From Dama dama (lineage: Eukaryota; Chordata; Mammalia; Artiodactyla; Cervidae), in contig NW_026870967.1 of NCBI RefSeq assembly GCF_033118175.1, positions 992,001 to 1,056,000 on the forward strand: a stretch of DNA of 64,000 bases. Reading direction: 5' to 3'. Below the pieces are notes generated by a model. The model worked only from the letters and a program-made list of their open reading frames with translations. It was not told the DNA's origin and did not search any database. The translations under genes and the position numbers were made by a program. Shown here one piece after another: positions 34,324 to 46,449 of the stretch. The number at the start of each line of letters is the position of its first letter. Position 1 is the stretch's first letter.

Positions 34324-37025
34324 GAAGACCTCCCCGGCTGCCTCCAAAGGCCGGTTTGCAAGCGCTCCCGCCCACTGTTCCCAGCAGGCACGCACAATGC
34401 TCCCAAGCCCGGGAGAAAAGCGCTTCGGGGTGGTGCTCTCTCCGGGCACTTTCAAGACCTCCCCGGCTGCCTCCAAAGGCCGGTTTGTAAGTACTCATTC
34501 CCGCTGCTTCCGCCAGCCACGCACAATGCTCCCTATCCCGGGAGAAAAGCATTTTGGGGTGGTGATCAGTCCGGGCCCTTGGAAGACCTCCCCGGCTGCC
34601 CCCAAAGGCCGGTTTGGAAGCACTCCCACTCGCTGTTCCCGCCATCTGTGCAAATGTTCAAAGCCCGGGAGAAAAGCGCTTCGGGGTGGTGCTCTCTACA
34701 GGCCCTTGGAAGACCTCCCCGGCTGCCTCCAAAGGCCGGTTTGCAAGGACTCCTTCCTGCTGTTCCCGCCAGCCACGCACAATGCTCCCAAGCCCGGGAG
34801 AAAAGTGCTTCGGGGTGGTGCTCTCTCCGGGCCCTTGGAAGACCTCCCTGGCTTCCTCCAAAGGCCGGTTTGCAAGCACTCATGCCCGTTGTTCCCACCA
34901 GCCGTGCACAATGCTCCCAAGCCCGGGAGAAAAGCATTTTGGGGTGGTGCTCACTCCGGGCCCTTGGAAGACCTCCCCGGCTGCCTCCAAAGGCCAGTTT
35001 GCAAGCACTCCTGCCTGCTGTTCCCGCCAGTCGCACACAATGCTCCCAAGCCCAGGAGAAAAGCGCTTCGGGGTGGTGCTCCCTCCGGGCACTTTCAAGA
35101 CCTCCCCGGCTGCCTCCAAAGGCCGGTTTGTAAGTACTCATTCCCGCTGCTTCCGCCAGCCACGCACAATGCTCCCAATCCCGGGAGAAAAGCATTTTGG
35201 GGTGGTGCTCTCTCCGGGCCCTTGGAAGACCTCCCGGGCTGCCTCCAAAGGCCGGTTTGTAAGCACTCATGTCCGCTGTTCCCGACAGCCGCACACAATG
35301 CTCCCAAGCCCGGGAGAAAAGCATTTTGGGGTGGTGCTCTCTCCGGGCCCTTGGAAGACCTCCCCGGCTGCCTCCAAAGGACAGTTTGCAAGCACTCATG
35401 TCCGCTGTTCCCGCCAGCCGCGCACAATGCTCCCAAGACCGTGAGAAAAGCGCTTCGGGGTGGTGTTCTCTCCGGGACCATGGAGGACGTCCCCGGCTGC
35501 CCCCAAAGGCCGGTTTGCAAGCACTCCCACTCGCTGTTCCCGCCAGCCACACACAATGTTCCAAAACCCCGGAGAAAAGCCCTTCGGGGTGGTGCTCTCT
35601 CCGGGCCCTTGGAAGACTTCTCTGGCTGCCTCCAAAGGCCGGTTTGCAAGAATTCCCTCCCGCTGTTCCACCAGCCGCACACAATGCTCCAAAACCCGAG
35701 AGAAAAGCGCTTCGAGGTGGTGTTCTCTCCGGGCCCTTGGAAGACCTCCCCGGCTGCCTCCAAAGGCCGGTTTGCAAGCACTCCTGCCTGCTGTTCCCGC
35801 CACACGCGCACAATGCACCCAAGCCCGGGAGAATAGCGCTTCGGGGTGGTGCTCTCTCCGGGCCTTTGGAAGACCTCCCCGGCTGCCTCCAAAGGCCGGG
35901 TTGCAAGGACTCCTTCCTGCTGTTCCCGCCAGGCACGCACAATGCTCCCAATCCCGGGAGAAAAGTGCTTCCGGATGGTGCTCTCTCCGGGCCCTTGGAA
36001 GACCTCCCCGGGTACCTCCAAAAGCGGGTTTGCAAGTACTCATTCCCGCTGTTCCCGCCAGCTGCGCACAATGCTCCCAAGCCCGGGAGAAAAGCATTTT
36101 GGGGTGGTGCTCTTTCCAGGCCCTTGGAAGACCACCCCGGCTGCCTCAAAAGGCCGGTTTGCAAGCACTCAGGCCCGCTGTTCCCGCCAGCCGCGTACAA
36201 TGCTCCCTAGCCCGGGAGAAAAGCATTTTGGGGTGGTGCTCACTCCGGGCCCTTGAAAGACCTGCCCGGCTGCCTCCAAAGTCCGGTTTGCAAGAACTCA
36301 TGCCCGCTGTTCCCGCCAGCCACGCACAATGCTCCCAAGACCGGGAGAAATGCGCTTCGGGGTGGTGTTCTCTCCGTGCCCATGGAGGACCTCCCCGGCT
36401 GCCCCCAAAGGCCGGTTTGCAATCACTCCCACTCACTGTTCCGGCCAGCCACGCACATGCTCCAAAACACGGGAGAGAAGCGCTTTGGGGTGGTGCTCTC
36501 TCCCGGCCCTTGGAAGACTTCCCCGGCTGCCTCCAAAGGCCGGTTTGCAAGAACTCCCTCCCGCTGTCCCGCTAGCCGCACACAATGCTCCCAATCACGG
36601 GAGAAAAGCGCTTCGTGGTGGTGCTCCCTCAGGGCCCTTTGAAGACCTCCCCGGCTGCCTCCAATGGCCGGTATGCAAGCACTCATGCCCGCTGTTCCCA
36701 CCAGCCGTGTACAATGCTCCCAAGCACGGGAGAAAAGCATTTTGGGGTGGTGCTCACTCCTTGCCCTTGGAAGACCTCCGCGCCTGCCTCCAAAGGCCGG
36801 TTTGCAAGCACTCCTGCCTGCTGTTCCCGCCACCCGCGCACACTGCTCCCAAGCCCGGGAGAAAAGCGCATCGGGGTGGTGTTCTCTCCGGGCCCATGGA
36901 GGACCTCCCAGGCTGCAACCAAAGGCCGCTTTGCAAGCATTCCCACTAGCTGTTCCCGCCAGCCATGCAAATGCTCCCAAGCCGGGGGGAAAAGCATTTT
37001 GGGCTGGTGCTCTCTCCGGGCCCTT
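34324..37025. repeat. 129-bp module sub-array D (21 units), hybrid of a monomer module and B units 13-32
   Basis: The first unit (34324-34452) is the module type found in ordinary monomers (GCGCTCCCGCCCACTG, CCAGCAGGCAC). From the second unit (34453, beginning CAAGACC) the units correspond one to one with units 13-32 of sub-array B at +21,128 bp. The change of ancestry therefore occurs between homologous modules, near the GGTGGTGCTCTCTCCGGGC stretch at about 34430-34453. This is the left junction of the large duplication and is what unequal exchange between modules would produce. Confidence 0.9.
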
Positions 37026-40000
37026 GCCCCTGTGCCTGGGGGCCAGGCAGGGGGTCCACACTCCCAGGCCAAGTCAGAACCACATGCACACGTTTGTTCC
37101 TGCCCCCTGCACCGGCAGAGAGCTCGGGGGAGCCAGAGTCTGCCAGGCAGCTGCTGGGCTGGCTGCCTGTGTGGGAAGGGGCAGAGCCGACCTAGGGGCA
37201 AGTTGGGCCTCTTGCTCTCCCTGCTGCCCTGAGGCTGCTGGGCCAAAGACGTCTTGGGCATCCAGCCCCTTGCTGGTCCCTTCCCTCTGACGAGGCCCTC
37301 TGAGCTCCAGCATTTCGCAGTGTGGAGACAGCCCCTGCCAGCAACTTCCTCTCCAAGGAGGCCTCAACCGAGGCCTAGGTCCAGGGGAAAGGCACCAGCG
37401 GGGATGAGCCTGGGGAGGCGCCCGGGCATGTCTGGACCCAGTCCCCGCAGGCTGCCCCTTGGTGGGGCAGTACCCCCGGAGGCCAGGAAGGTCTGGGCAA
37501 GGCTGGCCAGGGGCAGGGGCCCTGCTGGGTCCTGCCCCTGGGCTGTGGGGCCTCTGAGCACCACCGGCCCTCTCCCACTGGAAGACCTCCCCGGCTGCCT
37601 CCAAAGGCCGGTTTGCAAGCACTCCCGCCCACTGCTCCCACCAGGCGCGCACAATGCTCGCAAGCCCGGGAGAAAAGCGCTTCGGGGTGGTGCTCTCTCC
37701 GGGCCCTTGCCCCTGAGCCTGGGGGCCAGGCAGGGGGTCCACACTCCCAGGCCAAGGCAGAACCACATGCACACGTCTGTTCCTGCCCCCTGCACCGGCA
37801 GAGAGCTCGGGGGAGCCAGAATCTGTCCGGCAGCTGCTGGTCTGGCCCCCTGTGTGGGAAGGGACAGAGCCGACCTAGGGGCAAGTTGGGCCTCTTGCTC
37901 TCCCTCGTGCCCTGAGGCTGCTGGGCCAAAGAGGACTTGGGTATCCAGCCCCTTGCTGGTCCCTTCCCTCTGACGAGGCCCTCTGAGCTCCAGCACCTTG
38001 CAGTGTGGAGACAGCCCCTGCCAGCAACCTCCTCTCCAAGGAGGCCACAACCAAGGCCTAGGCCCAGGGGAAAGGCACCAGCGGGGATGAGACAGGGGAG
38101 GCGCCCGGGCATGTCTGGACCCAGTCCCCGCAGCCTGGCCCTTGGGGGGGCAGTACCCCCGGAGGCCAGGAAGGTCTGGGCAAGGCTGGCCAGGGGCAGG
38201 GGACCTGCTGGGTCCTGCCCCTGGCCTCTGGGGCCTCTGAGCACAACCGGCCCTCTGCCACTGGAAGACCTCCCCGGCTGCCTCCAAAGGCCGGTTTGCA
38301 ACACTCCCGCCGGCTGTTCCCGCCAGGCACGCACAATGCTCCCAAGACCGGGAGAAAAGCACTTCGGGGTGTTGTTCTCTCCGATCCCTTGCACCTGAGC
38401 CTGGGGGCCAGGCAGTGGGTCCACACTCCCAGACCAAGGCAGAACCACATGCCCACGTCTGTTCCTGACCCCTGCACCGGCAGAGAGCTCGGGGGAGCCA
38501 GAGTCTGTCAGGCAGGTGCTGGGCTGGCCGCCTGTGTGGGAAGGGGCAGAGCCGACCTAGGGGCAAGTTGGGCCTCTTGCTCTCCCTGCTTCCCTGAGGC
38601 TGCTGGGCCAAAGAGGTCTTGGGCATCCAGCCCCTTGTTGGTCCCATCCCGCTGACGAGGCCCTCTGAGCTCCAGCACCTTGCAGTGTGGAGAAAGCCCC
38701 TGCCAGCAACCTCCTCTCCAAGGAGGCCTCAACCGAGGCCTAGTCCCAGGGAAAGGCAGCAGCGGGGATGAACCTGGGGAGGCGCCCGGGAATGTCTGGA
38801 CCCAGTCCCCGCAGCCTGCCCCTTGGTGGGGCAGTACTCCCGGAGGCCAGGAAGGTCTGGGCAAGGCTGGCCAGGGGCAGGGGCCCTGCTGGGTCCTGCC
38901 CCTGGCCTGTGGGGTCTCTGAGCACAACCGGCCCTCTCCCACTGGAAGACCTCCCCGGCTGCCTCCAAAGGCCGGTTTGCAAGCGCTCCCGCCCACTGTT
39001 CCCAGCAGGCACGCACAATGCTCCCAAGCCCGGGAGAAAAGCGCTTCGGGGTGGTGCTCTCACCGGGCCCTTGCCCCTGAGCCTGGGGGCAATGCAGGGG
39101 GAACACACTCCCAGGCCAAGGCAGAACCACATGCACACGTCTGTTCCTGCCCCCTGCACCAGCAGAGAGCTCAGGGGAGCCAGAGTCTGTCAGGAAGCTG
39201 CTGGGCTGGCCGCCTGTGTGGGAAGGGGCAGAGCCGACCTAGGGGCAAGTTGGGCCTCTTGCTCTCCCTGCTGCCCTGAGGCTGCTGGGCCAAAGAGGTC
39301 TTGGGCATCCAGCCCCTTGCTGGTCCCTTCCCTCTGACGAGGCCCTCTGAGCTCCAGCACCTTGCAGTGTGGAGACAGCCCCTGCCAGCAACCTCCTCTC
39401 CAAGGAGGCCTCAACCGAGGCCTAGGCCCAGGGGAAAGGCACCAGCGGGGATGAGCCTGGGGAGGTGCCCGGGCATGTCTGGACCCAGTCCCCGCAGCCT
39501 GCCCCTTGGTGGGGCTGTAACCCCGGAGGCAGGAAGGTCTGGGCAAGGCTGGCCAGGGGCTGGGGCCCTGCTGGGTCCTGCCCCTGGCCTGTGGGGCCTC
39601 TGAGCACAACCGGCCCTCTCCCACTGGAAGATCTCCCCAGCTGCCTCCAAAGGCCGGTTTGCAAGCACTCCCGCCCACTGTTCCCACCAGGCGCGCACAA
39701 TGCTCCCAAGCCCGGGAGAAAAGGGCTTCAGGGTGGTGCTCTCTCCGGGCCCTTGCCAATGAGCCTGGGGGCCAGGCAGGTGATCCACACTCCCAGGCCA
39801 AGGCAGAACCACATGCACACGTCTGTTCCTGCCCCCTGCACCGGCAGAGAGCTCGCGGGAGCCAGAGTCTGTCAGGCAGCTGCTGGGCTGGCCGTCTGTG
39901 TGGGAAGGGGCAGAGCTGACCTAGGGGCAAGTTGGGCCTCTTGCTCTCCCTGCTGCCCTGAGGCTGCTGGGCCAAAGAGGTCTTGGGCATCCAGCCCCTT

Positions 40001-43000
40001 GCTGGTCCCTTCCATCTGACGAGGCCCTCTGAGCTCCAGCACCTTGTAGTGTGGAGACAGCCCCTGCCAGCAACCTCCTCTCCAAGGAGGCCTCAACCGA
40101 GGCCTAGTCCCAGGGAAAGGCACCAGCGGGGATGAACCTGGGGAGGCGCCTGGGAATGTCTGGACCCAGTCCCCGCAGCCTGCCCCTTGGTGGGGCAGTA
40201 CCCCCGGAGGCCAGGAAGGTCTGGGCAAGGCTGGCCAGGGGCAGGGGCCCTGCTGGGTCCTGCCCCTGGCCTGTGGGGCCTCTGAGCATGACCGGCCCTC
40301 TCCCGCTGGAGAACTCCCCGACTGCCTCCAAAGGCCGATTTGCCAACACTCGCGCCCGCTGTTCCCGCCAGGCACGCACAATGCTCCCAAGCCCGGGAAA
40401 AAAGCGCTTCGGGATGGTGCTCTCTCCGGGCCCTTGCCTCTGAGCCTGGGGGCAAGGCAGGGGGAACACACCCCCAGGCCAAGGCAGAACCACATTCCCA
40501 CGTCTGTTCCTGTCCCCTGCACCGGCAGAGAGCTTGGGGGAGCCAGAGTCTGTCAGGCAGCTGCTGGGTTGGCCGCCTGTGTGGGAAGGGGCAGAGCCGC
40601 CCTAGGGGCAAGTTGGGCCTCTTGCTCTCCCTGCTGCCCTGAGGCTGCTGGGCCAAAGTCGTCTTGGGCATCCAGCCCCTTACTGGTCCCTTCCCTCTGA
40701 CGAGGCCCTCTGAGCTCCAGCACCTTGCAGTGTGGAGACAGCCCCTGCCAGCAACCTCCTCTCCAAGGAGGCCTCAACCGAGGCCTAGGCCTAGGGGAAA
40801 TGCACCAGCGGGGATGAGCCAGGGGAGGTGCCCGAGCATGTCTGGACCCAGTCCCCGCAGCCTGCCCCTTGGTGGGGCAGTACCCCCGGAGGCCAGGAAG
40901 GTCTGGGCAAGGCTGGCCAGGGGCAGGGGCCGTGCTGGGTCCTGCCCCTGGCCTGTGGGGCCTCTGAGCACAACCGGCCCTCTCCCACTGGAAGACCTCC
41001 CTGGCTGCCTCCAAAGGCCGGTTTGCAAGCACTCCCGCCCACTGTTCCCAGCAGGCGCGCACAATGCTCTCAAGCCCGGGAGAAAAGCGCTTCGGGGTGG
41101 TGCTCTCACCGGGCCCTTGCCCCTGAGCCTGGGGGCAATGCAGGGGGAACACACTCCCAGGCCAAGGCAGAACCACATGCACACGTCTATTCCTGCCCCC
41201 TGCACCGGCAGAGAGCTCAGGGGAGCCAGCGTCTGTCAGGCAGCTGCTGGGCTGGCCGCCTGTGTGGGAAGGGGCACAGCCGACCTAGGGGCAAGTTGGG
41301 CCTCTTGCTCTCCCTGCTGCCCTGAGGCTGCTGGGCCAAAGAGGTCTTGGGCATCCAGCCCCTTGCTGGTCCCTTCCCTCTGACGAGGCCCTCTGAGCTC
41401 CAGCACCTTGCAGTGTGGAGACAGCCCCTGCCAGCAACCTCCTCTCCAAGGAGGGCTCAACCGAGGCCTAGGCCCAGGGGAAAGGCACCACCGGGGATGA
41501 GACTGGGGAGGCGCCCGGGCATGTCTGGACCCAGTCCCCGCAGCCTGCCCCTTGGTGGGGCTGTAACCCCGGAGGCAGGAAGGTCTGGGCAAGGCTGGCC
41601 AGGGGCATTGGCCCTGCTGGGTCCTGCCCCTGGCCTGTGGGGCCTCTGAGTACAACCGGCCCTCTCCCACTGGAAGACCTCCCCGGCTGCCTCCAAAGGC
41701 CGGTTTGCAAGCACTCCCGCCCACTGTTCCCACCAAGCACGCACAATGCTCCCAAGCCCGGGAGAAAAGCGCTTCGGGGTGGTGCTCTCTCCGGGCCCTT
41801 GCCCCTGAGCCTGGGGTCCAGGCATGGGGAACACACTCCCAGGCCAAGACAGAACGACATGCACACGTCTGTTCCTGCCCCCTACACCGGCAGAGAGCTC
41901 GGGGGAGCCAGAGACTGCCAGGCTGCTGCTGGGCTGGCTGCCTGTGTGGGACGGGGCAGAGCCGACCTAGGGGCAAGTTGGGCCTCTTGCTCTCCCTGCT
42001 GCCCTGAGGCTGCTGGGCCAAAGAGGTCTTGGGCATCCAGCCGCTTGCTTGTCCCTTCCCTCTGACGAGGCCCTCTGAGCTCCAGCACCTTGCAGTTTGG
42101 AGACAGCCCCTCCCGGCAACCTCCTCTCCAAGGAGGCCTCAACCGAGGCCTAGGCCCAGGTGAAAGGCACCAGCGGGGATGAGCCAGTGGAGGCGCCCGG
42201 GCATGTCTGGAACCAGTCCCCGCAGCCCGCCCCTTGGTGGGGCAGTACCCCCGGAGGCCAGGAAGGTCTGGGCAAGGCTGGCCAGGGCCAGGTGCCCTGC
42301 TGTGTCCTGCCCCTGGCCTGTGGGGCCTCTGAGCACAACCGGCCCTCTCCCACTGGAAGACCTCCCCGGCTGCCTCCAAAGGCCGGTTTGCCAACACTCG
42401 TGCCCGCTGTTCCCGCCAGGCACGCACAATGCTCCCAAGCCCGGGAGAAAAGCGCTTCGGGGTGGTGCTCTCTCCGGGCGCTTGCCCCTGAGCCTGGGGC
42501 CAGGCAGTGGGTCCACACTCCAAGACCAATGCAGAACCACATGCACACGTCTGTTTCTGCCCCCTGCACCGGCAGAGAGCTCGGGGGAGCCAGAGTCTGT
42601 CAGGCAGCTGCTGGGTTGGCCGCCTGTGTGGGAAGGGGCAGAGCCGACCTAGGGGCAAGTTGGGCCTCTTCCTCTCCCTGCTGCCCTGAGGCTGCTGGGC
42701 CAAAGAGGTCTTGGGCATCCAGCCCCTTGCTGGTCCCTTCCCGCTGACGAGGCCCTCTGAGCTCCAGCACCTTGCAGTGTGGAGACAGCCCCTGCCAGCA
42801 ACCTCCTCTCCAAGGAGGCCTCAACCGAGGCCTAGGCCCAGGGGAAAGTCAACAGCGGGGATGAGACTGGGGAGGCACCCGGGCCTGTCTGGACCCAGTC
42901 CCCGCAGCCTGCCCCTTGGTGGGGCAGTACCCCCGGAGGCCAGGAAGGTCTGAGCAAGGCTGGCCAGGGGCATGGGCCCTGCTGGGTCCTGCCTCTGTCT

Positions 43001-46000
43001 TGTGGGGCCTCTGAGCACAACCGGCCCTCTCCCGCTGGATGACCTCCCCGGCTGCCTCCAAAGGCCGGTTTGCCAACACTCCCGCCCACTGTTCCCACCA
43101 GGCGCGCACAATGCTCCCAAGCCCGGGAGAAAAGAGCTTCGGGGTGGTGCTCCCACCGGGCCCTTGCCCCTGAGCCTGGGGGCAATGCAGGGGTTCCACA
43201 CTCCCAGGCCAACGCAGAACCACATGCACACATCTGTTCCTGCCCCCTGCACCGGCAGAGAGCTCAGGGGAGCCAGAGTCTGTCAGGCAGCTGCTGGGCT
43301 GGCCGCCTGTGTGGGAAGGGGCAGAGCCGACCTAGGGGCAAGTTGGGCCTCTTGCTCTCCCTGCTGCCCTGAGGCTGCTGGGTCACAGAGGTCTTGGGCA
43401 TCCAGCCCCTTGCTGGTTCCTTCCCTCTGACGAGGCCCTCTGAGCTCCAGCACCTTGCAGTGTGGAGACAGCCCGTGCCAGCAACCTCCTCTGCAACCAG
43501 GCCTCAACCCATGCCTAGGCCCAGGGGAAAGGCACCAGCGGGGATGAGCCTGGGGAGGCGCCCGGCCATGTCTGGACCCAGTCCCCGCAGCCTGCCCCTT
43601 GGTGGGGCTGTACCCCCGGAGGCAGGAAGGTCTGGGCAAGGCTGGCCAGGGGCAGGGGCCCTGCTGGGTCCTGCCCCTGGCCTGTGGGGCCTCTGAGCAC
43701 AACCGGCCCTCTCCCACTGGAAGACCTCCCCGGCTGCCTCCAAAGGCCGGTTTGCAAGCACTCCCGCCCACTGTTCCAACCAGGCGCGCACAATGCTCCC
43801 AAGCCCGGGAGAAAAGCGCTTCGGGGTGGTGCTCTCTCCGGGCCCTTGCCCCTGAGCCTGGGGGCCAGGCAGGGGATCCATACTCCCAGGCCAAGGCAGA
43901 ACCACATGCACACGTCTGTTCCTGCCCCCTCCACCGGCAGAGAGCTGGGGGGAGCCAGAGTCTGTCAGGCAGCTGCTGGGCTGGCCGCCTGTGTGGGAAG
44001 GGGCAGAGCCGACCTAGGGGCAAGTTGGGCATCTTGCTCTCCCTGCTGCCCTGAGGCTGCTGGGCCAAAGAGGTCTTGGGCATCCAGCCCCTTACTGGGC
44101 CCTTCCCTCTGACGAGGCCCTCTGAGCTCCAGCACCTTGCAGTGTGGAGACAGCCCCTGCCAGCAACCTCCTCTCCAAGGAGGCCTCAACCGAGGCCTAG
44201 GCCCAGGGGAAAGGCACCAGCGGGGATGAGCCAGGGGAGGCGCCCGAGCATGTCTGGAACCAGTCGCCGCAGCCTGCCCCTTGGTGGGGCAGGACACCCG
44301 GAGGCCAGGAAGGTCTGGGCAAGGCTGGCCAGGGGCACGGGCCCTGCTGCGTACTGCCCCTGGCCTGTGGGGCCTCTGAGCACAACCGGCCCTCTCCCAC
44401 TGGAAGACCTCCCCGGCTGCCTCCAAAGGCCGGTTTGCAAGCGCTCCCTCCCACTTTTCCCAGCAGGCGTGCACAATGCTCCCAAGCCCGGGAGAAAAGG
44501 GCTTCAGGGTGGTGCTCTCTCCGGGCCCTTGCCCCTGAGCCTGAGGGCAAGGCAGGGTGTCCACACTCCCAGGCCAAGGCAGAACCACATGCACACGTCT
44601 GATCTGCCCCCTGCACCGGCAGAGAGCTCGGGGGAGCCAGAGTCTGCCAGGCAGCTGCTGGGCTGGCCGCCTGTGTGGGAAGGGGCAGAGCCGACCTAGG
44701 GGCAAGTTAGGCCTCTTGCTCTCCCTGCTGCCCTGAGGCTGCTGGGCCAAAGAGGTCTTGGGCATCTAGCCCCTTGCTGGTCCCTTCCCTCTGACGAGGC
44801 CCTCTGAGCTCCAGCACCTTGCAGTGTGGAGACAGCCCCTGCCAGCAACCTCCTCTCCAAGGAGGCCTAAACCGAGGCCTAGGCCCAGGGGAAAGGCACC
44901 AGCGGGGATGAGCCTGGGGAGGCGCCCGGGCATGTCTGGACCCAGTCCCCGCAGCCTGCCCCTTGTTGGGGCAGTACCCCCGGAGGCCAGGAAGGTCTGG
45001 GCAAGGCTGGCCAGCGGCAGGGGACCTGCTGGGTCCTGCCCCTGGCCTGTAGGGCCTCTGAGCACATCCGGCCCTCTCCCGCTGGAAGACCTCCCCGGCT
45101 GCCTCCAAAGGCCGGTTTGCCAAGACTCCTGCCCACTGTTCCCACCAGGCGCGCACAATGCTCCCAAGCCCGGGAGAAAAGCGCTTCGGGGTGGTGCTCT
45201 CACCGGGCCCTTGCCCCTGAGCCTGGGGGCAAGGCAGGGGTTCCACACTCCCAGGCCAAGTCAGAAGCACATGCACACGTCTGTTGCTGCCCCCTGCACC
45301 GGCAGAGAGCTCGGGGGAGCCAGAGTCTGCCAGGCAGCTGCTGGGCTGTCTGCCTGTGTGGGAAGGGGCAGAGCCGACCTAGGGGCAAGTTGGGCCTCTT
45401 GCTCTCCCTGCTGCCCTGAGGCTGCTGGGCCAAAGAGGTCTTGGGCATCCAGCCCTTTGCTGGTCCCTTCCCTCTGACGAGGCCCTCTGAGTTCCAGCAC
45501 CTCGCAGTGTGGAGACAGCCCCTGCCAGCAACCTCCTCTCCAAGGAGTCCTCAACCGAGGCCTAGGCCCAGGGCAAAGGCACCAGCGGGGATGAGCCAGG
45601 GGATGCGCCCGAGCATGTCTGGACCCAGTCCCCGCAGCCTGCCCCTTAGTGGGGCAGTACCCCCGGAGGCCAGGAAGGTCTGGGCAAGGCTGGACAGGGG
45701 CAGGGGCCCTGCTGGGTCCTGTTCCTGGCCTGTGGGGCCACTGAGCACAACCGGCCCTCTCCCACTTGAAGACCTCCCCGGCTGCCTCCAAAGGCCGGTT
45801 TGCAAGCGCTCCCGCCCACTGTTCCCAGCAGGCGCGCACAATGCTCCCAAGCCCGGGAGAAAAGCACTTCGGGGTGGTGCTCTCACCGGGCCCTTGCCCC
45901 TGAGCCTGGGGGCAATGCAGGGGGAACACACTCCCAGGCCAAGGCAGAACCACATGCATACGTCTGTTCCTGCCCCCTGCACCGGCAGAGAGCTCAGGGG

Positions 46001-46449
46001 AGCCAGAGTCTGTCAGGCAGCTGCTGGGCTGGCGGCCTGTGTGGGAAGGGGCAGAGCCGACCTAGGGGCAAGTTGGCCCTCTTGCTCTCCCTGCTGCCCT
46101 GAGGCTGCTGGGCCAAAGAGGTCTTGGGCATCCAGCCCCTTGCTGGTCCCTTCCCTCTGACGAGGCCCTCTGAGCTCCAGCACCTTGCAGTGTGGAGACA
46201 GGCCCTGCCAGCAACCTCCTCTCCAAGGAGGCCTCAACCGAGGCCTAGGCCCAGGGGAAAGTCACCAGCGGGGATGAGACTGGGGAGGCGCCCGGGCATG
46301 TCTGGACCCAGTCCCCGCAGCCTGCCCCTTGGTGGGGCTGTAACCCCGGAGGCAGGAAGGTCTGGGCAAGGCTGGCCAGGGGCTGGGGCCCTGCTGGGTC
46401 CTGCCCCTGGCCTGTGGGCCCACTGAGCACAACCGGCCCTCTCCCACTT
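37026..46449. repeat. 682-bp monomer run, block 5 (copy of block 3)
   Basis: Body landmarks lie at 37254, 37937, 38619, 39301, 39983, 40664, 41347, 42029, 42711, 43394, 44076, 44758, 45441 and 46124. It reproduces block 3 monomer for monomer. Seven of the 11 copy differences, one of them the 1-bp indel, map here or at its left edge (37004). The two near its right end (46422 and 46449) have an alternative source inside the block, 682 bp upstream. Confidence 0.93.

Noticed and set aside
34566..36200. 544-codon minus-strand gene, duplicated at 13438-15072
   Set aside because: It is the reverse-strand reading of the same modules, and its duplication simply reflects the 16.2-kb segmental copy.
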